From Pseudomonadota bacterium (GTDB taxonomy: Bacteria; Myxococcota_A; Polyangia; Polyangiales; Ga0077539): a DNA stretch of 12,652 nt. The stretch spans positions 1 to 12,652 of the forward strand of contig JAEYZO010000149.1 in the NCBI GenBank assembly GCA_023428035.1. The letters run 5' to 3'. The notes under the pieces are model-generated. The model searched no databases. It was not told where the DNA came from and saw nothing but the letters and a program-made list of their open reading frames with translations. Both the position numbers and the translations under genes were made by a program. Below are positions 1-6,547 of the stretch, piece after piece. Each line of letters starts with the position of its first letter. The stretch's first letter is position 1.

Positions 1-16
1 CCCGCCGTACGGCGGG
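1..16. repeat. Perfect 16-bp palindrome
   Basis: The first 16 bases, CCCGCCGTACGGCGGG, equal their own reverse complement. As RNA this would fold into a 6-bp all-GC stem with a GTAC loop. No T-run follows, so it is not a classical intrinsic terminator. It may close the transcript of a gene lying left of the window or be a protein-binding site. Bases to its left are not visible, so the palindrome could be longer. Confidence 0.6.
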
Positions 17-32
17 CGCCTCTTGCGTAAGC

Positions 33-65
33 CTGGGGTGCGGGCGCGGCAGCGCCTAACCCCAG
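33..65. repeat. Nested inverted repeat (stem-loop)
   Basis: An outer pair CTGGGGT (33-39) / ACCCCAG (59-65) encloses an inner pair GGCGC (43-47) / GCGCC (52-56) around a GGCA loop, giving 12 base pairs interrupted by a small internal loop. The hexamer GCGTAA occurs just before it (25-30) and again at its right end (65-70). It could be a transcription end for an upstream gene or a structured repeat. No U-tract is present. Confidence 0.5.
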
Positions 66-138
66 CGTAAAGAGCGCCACCGACTTTCCGAGACAACTTC
101 TTCAGTGCGGGGGAGGCCGCCGCGGCAGCGCCGCGCTG

Positions 139-167
139 TTGACCTCCGCCCCCGCGGCGTGTGCTCT
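139..167 (+). promoter_or_regulatory. Candidate promoter of the lipoprotein gene, leaderless geometry
   Basis: TTGACC (139-144) matches five of six -35 consensus bases. A 17-nt spacer leads to a poor -10 candidate, TGCTCT (162-167), and then exactly 7 nt to the ATG at 175. The same spacing occurs upstream of the gene at 4091. If real, the transcript would start at or near the ATG. The weak -10 keeps confidence low. This reading also argues against an upstream TTG start at 139, which would lie inside the -35. Confidence 0.33.
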
Positions 168-174
168 ACCCATC

Positions 175-2244
175 ATGCGCCTCTGGCCGATCGCTTCCGT
201 AGTCTTGCTCGCGGGCTGCGCCACCGAAGAGGCCGTCGTGGTCGCCGACAGCGGCGCTCGCCGTGACGCCGGCAGCTCCACCACCGACGCGAGCTCCGAC
301 CTCGGCCCCACCACCGACGTCTCGATCGACGCCACCACCGACCCCGACGTCGCGAGCCCCGCTGACGGCTCCACGGCGACCGACAGCCCCGCCGCGCGCG
401 ACGGCTCCACCACGGGCGACGCCGGGCCGCGGCGATGCACCGTCACCCCGTCTCCCGAGCCCTTCCGCAACCCCGCGCTGCGACTCCACTGGCGAGCCTC
501 GATGGGCACCCCCTTCGAGGGCATCGACCAGGTCTGCTCTACCCCCGTCGTCGCCGACATCGTGCGCGAACCCGCGGGCCAGCCCGCCGTGCCCGAGGTC
601 GCCTTCATGTCCTTCTCGTGCATGGGTGGAAACCGTCAGGCCGTGCTCCGAGTGCTCTCGGGCCGCGCGCCCCATCGCCTCCTCTGGTCGCAGAACGGCT
701 TCAGCGCGCCCAACACCACCACCGCGGCCTACGGCCTCCGCTGGGACTGCCACCCCGCCGTCGCCGACCTCGACGGCAACCTCAACAACGGGCTCGAGGT
801 CGCCGTCGTCACCGCCGCCGGAGGCATGGCCGCCTTCCGCGCGAACGGCGCCCTCTACTGGCGCTCCGCCGAACCCCTCTCTGGAATGACCGGCCCCAAC
901 CCCGCGGTGAACATCGCCGACCTCAACGGCGACGGCGTGCCCGAGGTGATCGGCGGCGGCGCGGTGCTCAACGGCCGCAACGGAAACGTCGTGTGGCAAG
1001 CCACTACCCAGGGCCTCAACGGTCAGGGCCCGCTGAGCGTGGTGGCGGACCTCGACGGAGACGGGACCCTCGAGGTCATCACCGGCTCCGCGGTCTACGA
1101 CGTCTCGGGGCGACAGCGCTTCCGCATGGGTAACGGCGAGGGCTTCGCGGCCGTGGGAGACATCCTCGACGCGATGGGCCGCTCGGGGCACGACGGCGTC
1201 CCCGAGGTCGCCGTGGTCGCGGGCGGCGCGCTCACCCTCTACGACGGCCGCACCGGAGCCTCTCGGTGGACGGCGCGGCTCCAGGGCACGAGCGGTCAGG
1301 GCGGCGCGCCCACGGTGGCGGACTTCGACGGCGACGGCGAGGCAGAGGTCGGCGTCGCGGGCGGCAACCGCTACACCCTCTTCGACCCGGGCTGCACCGC
1401 CGCGGGAGGTGGGTGCCTCGCGGCGAACGTGCGCTGGGCCACGGTGACCGAAGACACCTCGAGCGCCGTCACGTCGAGCACCGTCTTCGACTTCAACGGC
1501 GACGGCGCGAGCGAGGTCGTCTACAACGACGAGGAGCGCTTCATGGTGCTCGACGGCCGCGACGGACGGATCGTCTTCAGCGACTGGAACCCGAGCCAGA
1601 CCCGCACCGAGCAGGCCATCGTCGCCGACGCCGACGGAGACGGTCAGGCCGACATCCTCTTCGGGGCGAACCAGTGCGCGGCCTTCGCGGGCGACACCAT
1701 CCCGATGGCGATGCAGGCGACGCAGAGGGTCCCCGGGTTGGAGATCTGGTCGTCCGGCGACGGGTCGTGGGTCGCCTCGCGCGCGATCTGGAACGAGCAC
1801 GGCTACCACATCGACAACGTGAACGACGACGGGAGCGTGCCGCGCCGCGAGGCCCCCGGGTGGCGCACGCACAACACCTTCCGCTTGAACCGCGCGAGCG
1901 GCAGGGAGCTGCTGGCGCCGGACCTCGCGGGTATGCCCGAGACCCCGACCTGCGCGGGCAACGTCGCGACGGTCTGCGTCACGGTGCGCAACGAGGGCGA
2001 CGCCAACGTGGGAGACGTGAGCGTCGGCGTCTACGACGGCCCCCCCGCGACGGGGATGCGCCTGGGGCGCGCGTCGACGACGCGGGTGCTGATGCCGGGG
2101 CAGAGCGAGCGGGTGTGCGTGATGATCCCCGCGACCTCGGTGGGCCGGCGGGTCTACGCGCGAGTGGATGACGGCGGCGCCGCGCGCGAGTGCGACGAGG
2201 ACGACAACGTCTCCGAGGTCACCGTCGACTGCGGCCCCGGCTGA
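175..2244 (+). CDS. Surface lipoprotein with FG-GAP/VCBS repeats and C-terminal CARDB domain
   Basis: This 689-aa protein starts with a lipoprotein signal, a short positive and hydrophobic stretch ending in the lipobox LAGC (C15), so it is likely exported and lipid-anchored. Residues about 20-85 are a low-complexity Asp/Thr/Ser/Ala linker. Residues about 115-515 carry repeated Asp-rich calcium-loop motifs typical of FG-GAP/VCBS beta-propellers: DLDGNLNNG (198-206), DLNGDG (249-254), DLDGDG (292-297), DFDGDG (383-388), DFNGDG (439-444) and DADGDG (485-490). Around 537-571 is a segment with WNEHGYHIDNVNDDG. Residues about 590-685 look like a CARDB adhesion-type Ig fold ending in an acidic DEDDN stretch. 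The ATG at 175 is chosen because it places the signal peptide at the N-terminus; a TTG at 139 would add 12 unlikely residues. Binding or adhesion at the cell surface is inferred; no enzyme motif is seen. Confidence 0.9.
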   Translation: MRLWPIASVVLLAGCATEEAVVVADSGARRDAGSSTTDASSDLGPTTDVSIDATTDPDVASPADGSTATDSPAARDGSTTGDAGPRRCTVTPSPEPFRNPALRLHWRASMGTPFEGIDQVCSTPVVADIVREPAGQPAVPEVAFMSFSCMGGNRQAVLRVLSGRAPHRLLWSQNGFSAPNTTTAAYGLRWDCHPAVADLDGNLNNGLEVAVVTAAGGMAAFRANGALYWRSAEPLSGMTGPNPAVNIADLNGDGVPEVIGGGAVLNGRNGNVVWQATTQGLNGQGPLSVVADLDGDGTLEVITGSAVYDVSGRQRFRMGNGEGFAAVGDILDAMGRSGHDGVPEVAVVAGGALTLYDGRTGASRWTARLQGTSGQGGAPTVADFDGDGEAEVGVAGGNRYTLFDPGCTAAGGGCLAANVRWATVTEDTSSAVTSSTVFDFNGDGASEVVYNDEERFMVLDGRDGRIVFSDWNPSQTRTEQAIVADADGDGQADILFGANQCAAFAGDTIPMAMQATQRVPGLEIWSSGDGSWVASRAIWNEHGYHIDNVNDDGSVPRREAPGWRTHNTFRLNRASGRELLAPDLAGMPETPTCAGNVATVCVTVRNEGDANVGDVSVGVYDGPPATGMRLGRASTTRVLMPGQSERVCVMIPATSVGRRVYARVDDGGAARECDEDDNVSEVTVDCGPG

Positions 2245-2259
2245 CGCTCGATCGTGGTG

Positions 2260-2283
2260 GTGGAGTGCACGCGTCGTGTCCAC
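2260..2283. terminator. Hairpin between convergent genes, possible bidirectional terminator
   Basis: GTGGA (2260-2264) pairs with TCCAC (2279-2283), and CACG (2268-2271) pairs with CGTG (2275-2278) around a CGT loop, leaving a 3-nt bulge. It lies in the 61-nt gap between the lipoprotein stop and the aminotransferase stop, where both transcripts must end. No T-run follows on either strand, so it is at best a U-less terminator. Confidence 0.35.
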
Positions 2284-2305
2284 GCCGCGGCTGTGGAAGC
2301 GTCGG

Positions 2306-3511
2306 TCACACCGAGGCGACGAGGGCGTCGACCAGCGTCGGCACGTCGCGCGACGCCACGCTGCACAGCGCCACCCGCAGCGCGCCCTTCTGCGGGACCA
2401 CGAACACGCCCCTCGCCTTGAGCGCCTCGGCGGACCTCTTCGCGTCGTCGCAGAACACCGTCACGAAGAAGCCACCGTCGTAGCGGGGGTAGCGCAGGCC
2501 CTTGCCCTCCGCCGCGGCGTTGAAGGCCGCCACGCGCTCGGCGAGCAGCGCCCGCAGGCGCTCGCGCTCGCCGTCGACCTTCGCGCGCAGGGTGGCGTCG
2601 GTGAGGCAGCGCTCGACGCCCCACTGCCCGGCGGCGTTGCAGTTGCTCCAGGTCCCGCGGCACGCGTAGGTGATCGCGCTCTGGATCGCGCCGCGCTGCT
2701 TCGCGTCGGCGGTGCAGGCGATCATCGCGCCGACGCGCCCGCCGTACTGGGTGAAGCCCTTGCTCGCGCTCCACGCGAAGAGGACGGCGGCGCGCTCGGC
2801 CAGCGGCGCGAGGTGCGTGAGGAAGCTCTTCTGGTCGCGCGCGAAGGCGAGGTAGGCCACGTCGGCCATCACCGCCGTGGGCACGTCGCGCGAGGCCCGC
2901 GAGAGGATGTCTCCGACGGAGGTCCACTCGGCGTCGGTCATCGAGTAGCCCGTGGGGTTGTGGCAGGGGTCGTTGAGGATCACCAGGAGCCGCCCCTGGG
3001 CCTTCGCGGTCTGGGTGACCTGGCGCTCGAGGTCGGCGAGGTCGAGGCCGCCGCGGTCGTCGAACATGTTGAAGGTGACCAGCGCCCGCTCGCCCTCGTC
3101 GCAGATGGTGCCGTAGGGGCCCCAGTAGAAGCTCGACGTGACGAGGGCCTGCCCGTGGTCGAGGAAGGTCGCCGCCGCGTGGCGCAGCGCGCCCGTCCCG
3201 CCCGGGGTCGAGCAGGCCACGGCCACGTCGGCGAGGGGAGAGCCCCCGAGGAGGTCTCCGACGACGGCCTTGAGGAACTCGGGCACCCCGGCGATGGGCG
3301 CGTAGCCCGAGGCCTTGACCGAGGGCACCGCGCGGATCGCGTCGTTCACCGAGGGCATCACCGCGAGCGTGCCGTCGTCTTCGAGGAGCGCGCCCACGGT
3401 GGCGTTGATCACCGTCTCCCCCGCGGCGCGGCGCTGCGTGGCCTCGCGGTTGAGGGCGAAGATGGGGTCGTCTCCGGGGCGGGCGGCGTTGCGGGCGGGG
3501 AGGAGTTCCAT
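2306..3511 (-). CDS. PLP-dependent class I/II aminotransferase (aspartate/aromatic type fold)
   Basis: This 401-aa cytosolic fold-type I aminotransferase moves an amino group between an amino acid and a 2-oxo acid. Visible hallmarks are the SGYAPIAG segment with Tyr70, the NDPCHNPTG motif (180-188), Asp217 in ADVAY (pairs with the PLP ring nitrogen), the Schiff-base lysine K251 in SASKGFTQYGGRVG with Arg259, and an Arg near the C-terminus (R379, LRVAL) where the substrate carboxylate usually binds. Length is normal for the family. The frame stays open far upstream to about 3964, but homology begins only at MELLPARN. The ATG at 3511 follows a GAGGG Shine-Dalgarno-like run, so I start there. 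Substrate cannot be read from sequence. It stands alone, converging on the lipoprotein gene and divergent from the small gene at 3717. Confidence 0.92.
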   Translation of the reverse strand: MELLPARNAARPGDDPIFALNREATQRRAAGETVINATVGALLEDDGTLAVMPSVNDAIRAVPSVKASGYAPIAGVPEFLKAVVGDLLGGSPLADVAVACSTPGGTGALRHAAATFLDHGQALVTSSFYWGPYGTICDEGERALVTFNMFDDRGGLDLADLERQVTQTAKAQGRLLVILNDPCHNPTGYSMTDAEWTSVGDILSRASRDVPTAVMADVAYLAFARDQKSFLTHLAPLAERAAVLFAWSASKGFTQYGGRVGAMIACTADAKQRGAIQSAITYACRGTWSNCNAAGQWGVERCLTDATLRAKVDGERERLRALLAERVAAFNAAAEGKGLRYPRYDGGFFVTVFCDDAKRSAEALKARGVFVVPQKGALRVALCSVASRDVPTLVDALVASV

Positions 3512-3638
3512 GGCGACCCTCGCGATTGCCACGAAGCCGGGAGGGTTGTCACCCCGGGAGAGTCCTGGCGTCGGCGTCGACGGTCGGACTCTGGGCCGCC
3601 GCGTCGGCTTCGCGACGCATCCTCTCTGCTCGGCCGCT

Positions 3639-3667
3639 TGCGATTCGTCGTCGGGCTGTGGTAGTGG
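3639..3667 (+). promoter_or_regulatory. Weak candidate promoter for the small basic protein gene
   Basis: TTGCGA (3639-3644), a 17-nt spacer and TAGTGG (3662-3667) give correct spacing but a poor -10. It would leave a leader of about 45 nt before the ATG at 3717. The rest of the 205-nt divergent gap (3512-3716) shows no stronger motif. Confidence 0.2.
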
Positions 3668-3716
3668 CTTCGCCCCTCGCGAGCCGAGACGGCTCCCGAC
3701 TACAGGAACACCGCAG

Positions 3717-4058
3717 ATGCCTACGCAATCCCCCTCCGCCGCCGTCGCCTCTCTCGCCGGGTCGAAGGCCGAGCTCATCGAGAAGGTGAAGGGCCTCGCC
3801 ACCGAGAGCCTCTGGATCGACCGCACCAAGGGCGACGCCGCCTGGCGCCGGATGTCGAACGCCAAGCTCGCGCGCCTCCACTCGGTGCTCACCGAGGCCG
3901 CCAAGCGCTTCAAGTCGCGCGCCGAGATCATCGAGGCCATCGCCTCGGCCGAGGGCCACGGCAAGGACGGCGACTACAAGAAGTCGCTCGAGCGTCACCC
4001 CCTCCCGCGCCTGCTCGATCAGCTCAAGAGCGCCGAGCGCCGCGCCAAGAAGGGCTGA
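3717..4058 (+). CDS. Small basic protein of unknown function
   Basis: I do not recognise this 113-aa protein. It has no signal peptide or membrane segment. It is rich in Lys and Arg (about 23 basic against 14 acidic residues), looks mainly helical, and ends in a KSAERRAKKG tail, so nucleic-acid or RNA-polymerase association is possible but unproven. The central part contains SLWIDRTKGDAAWRRMSN (31-48) followed by two amphipathic helices. The ATG at 3717 has an AGGA box 9 nt upstream. Codon use is strongly C/G-ending like its neighbours, which supports real coding. The frame is open upstream to 3315, but that part is antisense to the aminotransferase gene and unlike coding sequence. The next gene begins 32 nt after its stop. 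Confidence 0.8.
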   Translation: MPTQSPSAAVASLAGSKAELIEKVKGLATESLWIDRTKGDAAWRRMSNAKLARLHSVLTEAAKRFKSRAEIIEAIASAEGHGKDGDYKKSLERHPLPRLLDQLKSAERRAKKG

Positions 4059-4090
4059 CCGCCCGCACGGCAGTCGGTAGACTGCCGCGC
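4055..4090 (+). promoter_or_regulatory. Candidate promoter giving a leaderless mRNA for the LeuA-like gene
   Basis: CTGACC (4055-4060, overlapping the stop of the previous gene) is a four-of-six -35 match. A 17-nt spacer is followed by the -10 TAGACT (4078-4083, four of six), and the ATG comes exactly 7 nt later. Transcription would therefore start at or within a base or two of the ATG. There is no Shine-Dalgarno sequence before this ATG, which fits a leaderless transcript. Confidence 0.5.
4068..4087. repeat. Perfect 8-bp inverted repeat over the -10 element
   Basis: CGGCAGTC (4068-4075), loop GGTA, GACTGCCG (4080-4087) form a perfect dyad lying across the proposed -10 box and ending 3 nt before the ATG. 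On DNA this is well placed for a repressor operator. On read-through RNA from the upstream gene it would form a hairpin just before the start codon. Confidence 0.5.
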
Positions 4091-5335
4091 ATGAGCGACC
4101 GCCCCAAAGACGACCTCATCTACGACTGGAACGAGGTCGGCCGACGCCACGCGCCCTTCGGCGCCGTGGAGTTCTTCGACGAGACCCTCCGCGACGGCCT
4201 CCAGAACCCCTCGGTCAAAGACCCCTCCATCGAGGAGAAGCTCGAGCTCCTCCACCTGATGGACTCCCTGGGCATCCACGCGGCGGACATCGGCCTGCCG
4301 GGCTCGTCGAAGCGCGCCTTCGACGACGTGCTCCGCATGTGCCGCGAGATCGTCGACCAGAAGCTCTCGATCCGCCCCGCCTGCGCCGGCCGCACCGTCG
4401 CCGCCGACATCACCCCGATGATCGAGATCTCGCAGCGCGCGGGCATCCCCGTCGAGGTCTACACCTTCATCGGCTCGTCCCCCATTCGCCTCTTCGCCGA
4501 GAGCTGGGACGTCGACGTGCTGGTGCGCCACACCGCCGACGCCATCGACGTCGCCGTGAAGGCGGGGCTCCCCGTCGCCTACGTCACCGAAGACACCATC
4601 CGCTCACGCCCCGAGGTGCTCGCGCGGCTCTTTCGCACCGCGGTGGAGCACGGCGCCGAGCGGCTCTGCCTCTGCGACACCGTCGGCCACGCGACGCCCG
4701 ACGGCGTGCGAAACCTCGTGCGCTTCGCCCGGAGCTTCCTCGCCGGGATGGGCGCCCACCACGTGAAGCTCGACTTTCACAACCACAATGACCGCGGCCT
4801 CGGCCTCGTGAACGCGCTCATCGCCGTCGAGGAGGGCATCGACCGCGTCCACGGCACGGCCCTCGGCATCGGCGAGCGCGTGGGCAACACGGCGATGGAG
4901 CTGATCCTCCTGAACCTGAAGCTCGCGGGCGCCCTGGCGCACCAGGACCTCAGCAACCTCATCCGCTACTGCGAGCTCGCCTCGAAGGCCACGGGGATGC
5001 CCATCCCGGTGAACTACCCCCTCGTGGGCGAAGACGCCTTCCGCACGTCGACGGGCGTGCACGCCGCGGCGATCATCAAGGCCCAGAACAAGGGCGACGC
5101 GTGGCTCGCCGACCGGATCTACTCGGGCGTACCCGCGGGGATGTTCGGCCGCGGGCAGGCCATCGAGATCGGGCCCATGTCCGGCGCGAGCAACGTGCAG
5201 CACTGGCTGAAGGCCCACGACGTCGAGCCCACGCAGCCCCTGGTGCAGGCGATCTTGCAGAAGGCCAAGGGGACCGACCGCGTGCTCACCCGCGACGAGG
5301 TGATGTCGGTGGTGGGCGCTCAGCGCGCCGACTGA
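4091..5335 (+). CDS. LeuA/homocitrate-synthase-like acyltransferase (DRE-TIM metallolyase family)
   Basis: This 414-aa TIM-barrel enzyme of the HMGL-like family is likely to condense acetyl-CoA with a 2-oxo acid, as do 2-isopropylmalate, citramalate and homocitrate synthases. Visible signatures are DETLRDGLQN (30-39) with the catalytic Arg34 and metal-binding Asp35, the metal pair H230/H232 in HNHNDRGLG, the GIGERVGN box (259-266), and TGVHAAAIIKA (321-331) typical of the LeuA C-terminal subdomain. The roughly 100-residue leucine-binding LeuA regulatory domain is absent, so feedback control of the usual type is not expected. The DGLQN wording near the N-terminus is also seen in HMG-CoA lyases, but the GIGERVGN and TGVHA parts favour the synthase branch. 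The exact oxo-acid substrate is unknown. The start ATG fits the leaderless promoter geometry. The last 16 nt overlap the anti-sigma-like gene on the other strand. Confidence 0.9.
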   Translation: MSDRPKDDLIYDWNEVGRRHAPFGAVEFFDETLRDGLQNPSVKDPSIEEKLELLHLMDSLGIHAADIGLPGSSKRAFDDVLRMCREIVDQKLSIRPACAGRTVAADITPMIEISQRAGIPVEVYTFIGSSPIRLFAESWDVDVLVRHTADAIDVAVKAGLPVAYVTEDTIRSRPEVLARLFRTAVEHGAERLCLCDTVGHATPDGVRNLVRFARSFLAGMGAHHVKLDFHNHNDRGLGLVNALIAVEEGIDRVHGTALGIGERVGNTAMELILLNLKLAGALAHQDLSNLIRYCELASKATGMPIPVNYPLVGEDAFRTSTGVHAAAIIKAQNKGDAWLADRIYSGVPAGMFGRGQAIEIGPMSGASNVQHWLKAHDVEPTQPLVQAILQKAKGTDRVLTRDEVMSVVGAQRAD

Positions 5336-5775
5336 CCTGAAGGCGTAGGCGGCGGTGAGGGGGCCGGCCGGATGTCGACCCCCGTCATCGCGAACCAAGC
5401 CATCGCCAGGATCAACAGCACCCCCAGCGCGATCAGCTCCAGCGGCGCGATGCCCGCCGCGCGGGACCAGCGGTCGGCGTAGAACCTCCCGCGCGACCGG
5501 CTCTTGATGCGCGATTGCACGCCCTTCAAGAGGTCGGGCGCGGGGGCTGCGAGGTCGTCGTCGTTGGGGGTGGTGGGCTTCGCGGGCCCCGAGACCTCGG
5601 CCATCGACTGGAGGCTCGCCATCATCCGGGCGAAGCCCTCGTACTCGCGCTTGAGCTCGGGCCTGGCGTCGAGGGCGGCGCGCACGGCGTCGTGGCGCTC
5701 GGGGGGGAGCTCCCGGTCGTGGTAGGCGCTGAAGAGGTCGCGCGCCTCGTCGTCGGTCATTCCGGGAGGGGGCAT
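5320..5775 (-). CDS. Anti-sigma-factor-like membrane protein lacking zinc ligands
   Basis: This 151-aa protein follows the ECF sigma gene with a 19-nt overlap, the usual place for its anti-sigma factor. The N-terminal 50 residues resemble the zinc-binding anti-sigma (ZAS) domain, with SAYHDRELPPERHDAVRAAL (16-35) where family members have a Y.DGEL... helix pair. However, the expected His and two Cys are replaced (Ala34, Arg38, Leu41). A Pro/Asp linker (about 60-85) is followed by a basic stretch and one transmembrane helix at about 110-133, then a short Pro/Ser tail outside. The ATG at 5775 has a CGAGGA box 5 nt upstream. A second ATG (5760) would give a 4-nt ATGA overlap with the sigma stop and also remains possible. 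The role of holding the sigma factor at the membrane is inferred from position and fold. Confidence 0.8.
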   Translation of the reverse strand: MPPPGMTDDEARDLFSAYHDRELPPERHDAVRAALDARPELKREYEGFARMMASLQSMAEVSGPAKPTTPNDDDLAAPAPDLLKGVQSRIKSRSRGRFYADRWSRAAGIAPLELIALGVLLILAMAWFAMTGVDIRPAPSPPPTPSGQSAR

Positions 5776-6359
5776 CCCAATCCTCGCTCGATGGCGTCTT
5801 TGAGCGCGGCGCGCGCGCGGTGCAAGCGGCTCTTGACCGTTCCCTCGGGCAGGCCCGTGATCGCCATGATCTCTTCGTAGGAGAGCCCCTCCAACTCGCG
5901 CAGCACGATCAGCTCCCGGTGGTCGGGGTCGATGAGGGTGAGGGCGCGCTGCACGACCCGCTCGAGCTCGGTGCCCTGGGCGCTGTCGTCGGGGCGGGCG
6001 ATGGGGGTCATCACCCCGCCTCCGTCGGCCACGGCCTGCTCGGGGGTGTCGCCGATCTCGCGGGAGGTCTTTCGCGCGCGCCGGTCGAGGTACTTGATCC
6101 TGTTCTTGCAGTGGTTGACGGCGACCCGGTAGAGCCAGGTGCTCAACCGCGCGTCTCCGCGGAACGAGTCGATCGAGCGGAAGACCGTGATGAAGACCTC
6201 CTGGGCGAGGTCTTCAGCGTCGGCGCGGTTGCCGAGCATCCGGGCGACCACGGTGAAGACCTTCTGCTGGTAGGCCCTCACGAAGAGGTTGAACGCGGCC
6301 TCGTCGCGACGTCGCAGCCGCTCGACCAGGGCCCGCTCGGCCTCGGGGTCAAGGTTCAC
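5757..6359 (-). CDS. ECF-type (RpoE-like) RNA polymerase sigma factor
   Basis: This 200-aa sigma-70 family group 4 factor directs RNA polymerase to a small set of promoters. Region 2 covers about residues 23-90, with DAEDLAQEVF (47-56) and RLSTWLYRVAVNHCKNR (71-87). A variable acidic linker (about 100-130) follows, and region 4 (about 135-187) has a helix-turn-helix in LSYEEIMAITGLPEGTVKSR. I choose the GTG at 6359 because a GGAGGG box lies 4 nt upstream. The 15 codons of the longer ATG (6404) form include CGT, GCA, TCA and AGA, which are unlike the C/G-ending codons of the gene body. The stop overlaps the start of the anti-sigma-like gene, so the two are co-translated. The pair probably senses envelope conditions. 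Confidence 0.93.
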   Translation of the reverse strand: MNLDPEAERALVERLRRRDEAAFNLFVRAYQQKVFTVVARMLGNRADAEDLAQEVFITVFRSIDSFRGDARLSTWLYRVAVNHCKNRIKYLDRRARKTSREIGDTPEQAVADGGGVMTPIARPDDSAQGTELERVVQRALTLIDPDHRELIVLRELEGLSYEEIMAITGLPEGTVKSRLHRARAALKDAIERGLGCPLPE

Positions 6360-6363
6360 CCAG

Positions 6364-6369
6364 CCCTCC
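6364..6369 (-). promoter_or_regulatory. Ribosome binding site deciding the sigma-factor start
   Basis: On the minus strand GGAGGG lies 4 nt before the GTG at 6359. It is the strongest Shine-Dalgarno match near this gene and favours the GTG over the ATG at 6404, which has none. Confidence 0.55.
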
Positions 6370-6411
6370 GCGGGGTCTCTCCCTGACGGTGCACGGAGGA
6401 GCATCTACGCC

Positions 6412-6438
6412 GAGACAGCGCCCGGCGTCGAGGGTTTC
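6412..6438 (-). promoter_or_regulatory. Candidate ECF-type promoter of the sigma/anti-sigma operon
   Basis: Read on the minus strand, GAAACC (6438-6433), 15 nt, then TGTCTC (6417-6412) resembles the GGAAC/GTC pattern of ECF-dependent promoters, with 16 nt between GAAACC and GTC. Transcription would start near 6405, leaving a leader of about 45 nt to the GTG at 6359. This suggests autoregulation by the encoded sigma factor, which is common in the family. Confidence 0.38.
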
Positions 6439-6443
6439 ACGAA

Positions 6444-6470
6444 GGGGGAGGGAGGCGGCGGGCCCGTGGG
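6444..6470 (+). other. Potential G-quadruplex motif in the divergent promoter region
   Basis: Four runs of three or more G on the plus strand (6446-6448, 6450-6452, 6460-6462, 6468-6470) with loops of 1, 7 and 5 nt satisfy the usual G3 N1-7 rule. The motif sits just upstream of the candidate ECF -35 box, between the sigma gene and the operon. GC-rich DNA makes chance occurrence quite possible. Confidence 0.35.
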
Positions 6471-6547
6471 AGGAATCGAGCTCGCCAGTGTCAGGAACCG
6501 CGGCGGTCCCGCGTCCATTCGGGTGAAGATCCCGGACAGAGGAACGG

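Noticed and set aside
54..144. GCCTAAC and GTTGACC as ends of an integron attC site
   Set aside because: The left box fits RYYYAAC, but the right box does not fit GTTRRRY and the two are not complementary. No cassette context is present.
166..2283. 705-codon open frame antisense to the lipoprotein gene
   Set aside because: It is a GC-rich shadow frame dominated by Arg, His, Val and Asp. The plus-strand frame has a lipobox, FG-GAP motifs and a CARDB domain.
2168..3664. 498-codon plus-strand open frame across the aminotransferase
   Set aside because: It has low-complexity Arg/His/Gly-rich translation and no motifs. The minus strand encodes a complete aminotransferase.
3512..3964. N-terminal extension of the aminotransferase frame
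   Set aside because: The frame is open but overlaps the coding strand of the 3717 gene, has no family similarity, and the ATG at 3511 has a better ribosome binding site.
6360..6404. ATG at 6404 as the sigma-factor start
   Set aside because: It has no Shine-Dalgarno box, atypical codons in the first 15 positions, and coincides with the predicted transcription start.
6494..6516. GGAACC with downstream GTCC as an ECF promoter for the biosynthetic operon
   Set aside because: Only about 13 nt separate the elements, shorter than the 15-17 nt usual for ECF promoters. It is noted only as a possibility.
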